A stretch of 64,000 nucleotides of DNA from Cliona cf. orientalis. Lineage: Eukaryota; Porifera; Demospongiae; Clionaida; Clionaidae. Below, piece after piece: positions 63,505 through 64,000 of the stretch. The stretch lies in NCBI GenBank assembly GCA_963930775.1, contig OZ005699.1, positions 7,833,501-7,897,500 on the forward strand. The letters are read 5' to 3'. Under the pieces are notes generated by a model, which did no database searches, was not told where the DNA came from, and worked only from the letters and a program-made list of their open reading frames with translations. The position numbers and the translations under genes were made by a program. The number at the start of each line of letters is the position of its first letter. The stretch's first letter is position 1.

Positions 63505-64000
63505 ACAGAAGGGGAGAGAGGGGGGGAGAGAGAATAATTATAGGCATTAGGGAGGAGAGGGATAATTTTCTGTTAGTACTGATAACAATCTACAATACTA
63601 GACTCTGAAATTTAGAAACAGCTCAGCTTGAAAGCAAAACCAGATGAAAGGAGTGTGGGGGAGAGAGGTACTTTTAATTGTGTACTCTTGCTGTTTCATT
63701 TTAGTCACTGTTTCAATAATTGCATCCGAACATGAAACACTTACAAGATACTTGGTGTGTCCCTGTCGGGCTAAAAATAGTAAACCCACCTATTACTGTA
63801 TCTGGAATACATGTAGCTCTTAATTAGAGTTCAAAATTCAAAATATACAATGGTGAGTGTTGATGCAATATACAATCGCGTTTACTTAATCACTGAGTAT
63901 ACACTCATGTATGGTGAGTGGATTGCCTTACCAACTAAAAATTTTACAAGCACACTAATTATCATAATGAGATGCATAAGTTTACTAGATATCGTAGGGT

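Overview
This is animal nuclear DNA, most likely from a demosponge (Porifera). The signs are multi-exon GT-AG genes with introns from 44 bp to over 10 kb, a class IIa histone deacetylase, a death-domain protein, and two intronless gene families of a kind I associate with sponges (a secreted Cys-rich family and a large beta-helix/multi-TM receptor family). The species is inferred from gene content; no marker gene fixes it. I see no tRNA, rRNA, CRISPR array or virus-like element.

Layout. (1) 1-2,377, minus strand: the 5' part of a DNAJC1-like ER J-protein gene. (2) 2,378-2,665: a short head-to-head promoter interval. (3) 2,666-26,488, plus strand: one class IIa histone deacetylase (HDAC4/5/7/9 type). 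I assembled 21 exons by splice site and reading phase. They sum to 3,081 nt (1,026 aa plus stop) with no frame conflict. Intron 1 is 10.5 kb and full of microsatellites, ACATGT repeats and small DNA elements. (4) 26.5-31 kb: a frame-broken Cys-rich gene, tail to tail with the HDAC gene, then a 1.84 kb TTAA-flanked transposon-like element. (5) 31.2-34.9 kb: a six-exon gene for a beta-propeller/death-domain protein (621 aa). (6) 35.5-54.2 kb: an expanding tandem cluster of three near-complete receptor genes (1,254, 1,261 and 1,276 aa) interleaved with intact, broken and relic Cys-rich secreted-protein genes. (7) 54.2-64 kb: sparse DNA with a SINE-like repeat, an intronless type II membrane protein gene (58,082-59,155) and very long CT, GT and GA microsatellites.

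How it fits together. The left half is a conserved housekeeping/regulatory locus. The right half looks like a young, fast-changing lineage-specific surface and secreted protein cluster. Its receptors share almost identical membrane and tail regions but have diverging ectodomains, and they show signs of gene conversion. Together with the neighbouring death-domain protein gene it is a reasonable candidate for a recognition or sensing system, but that role is inference. The two sharpest single-gene oddities are in the HDAC: it has the catalytic Tyr that vertebrate class IIa enzymes replaced by His, yet carries Asn instead of Asp at one catalytic zinc ligand.
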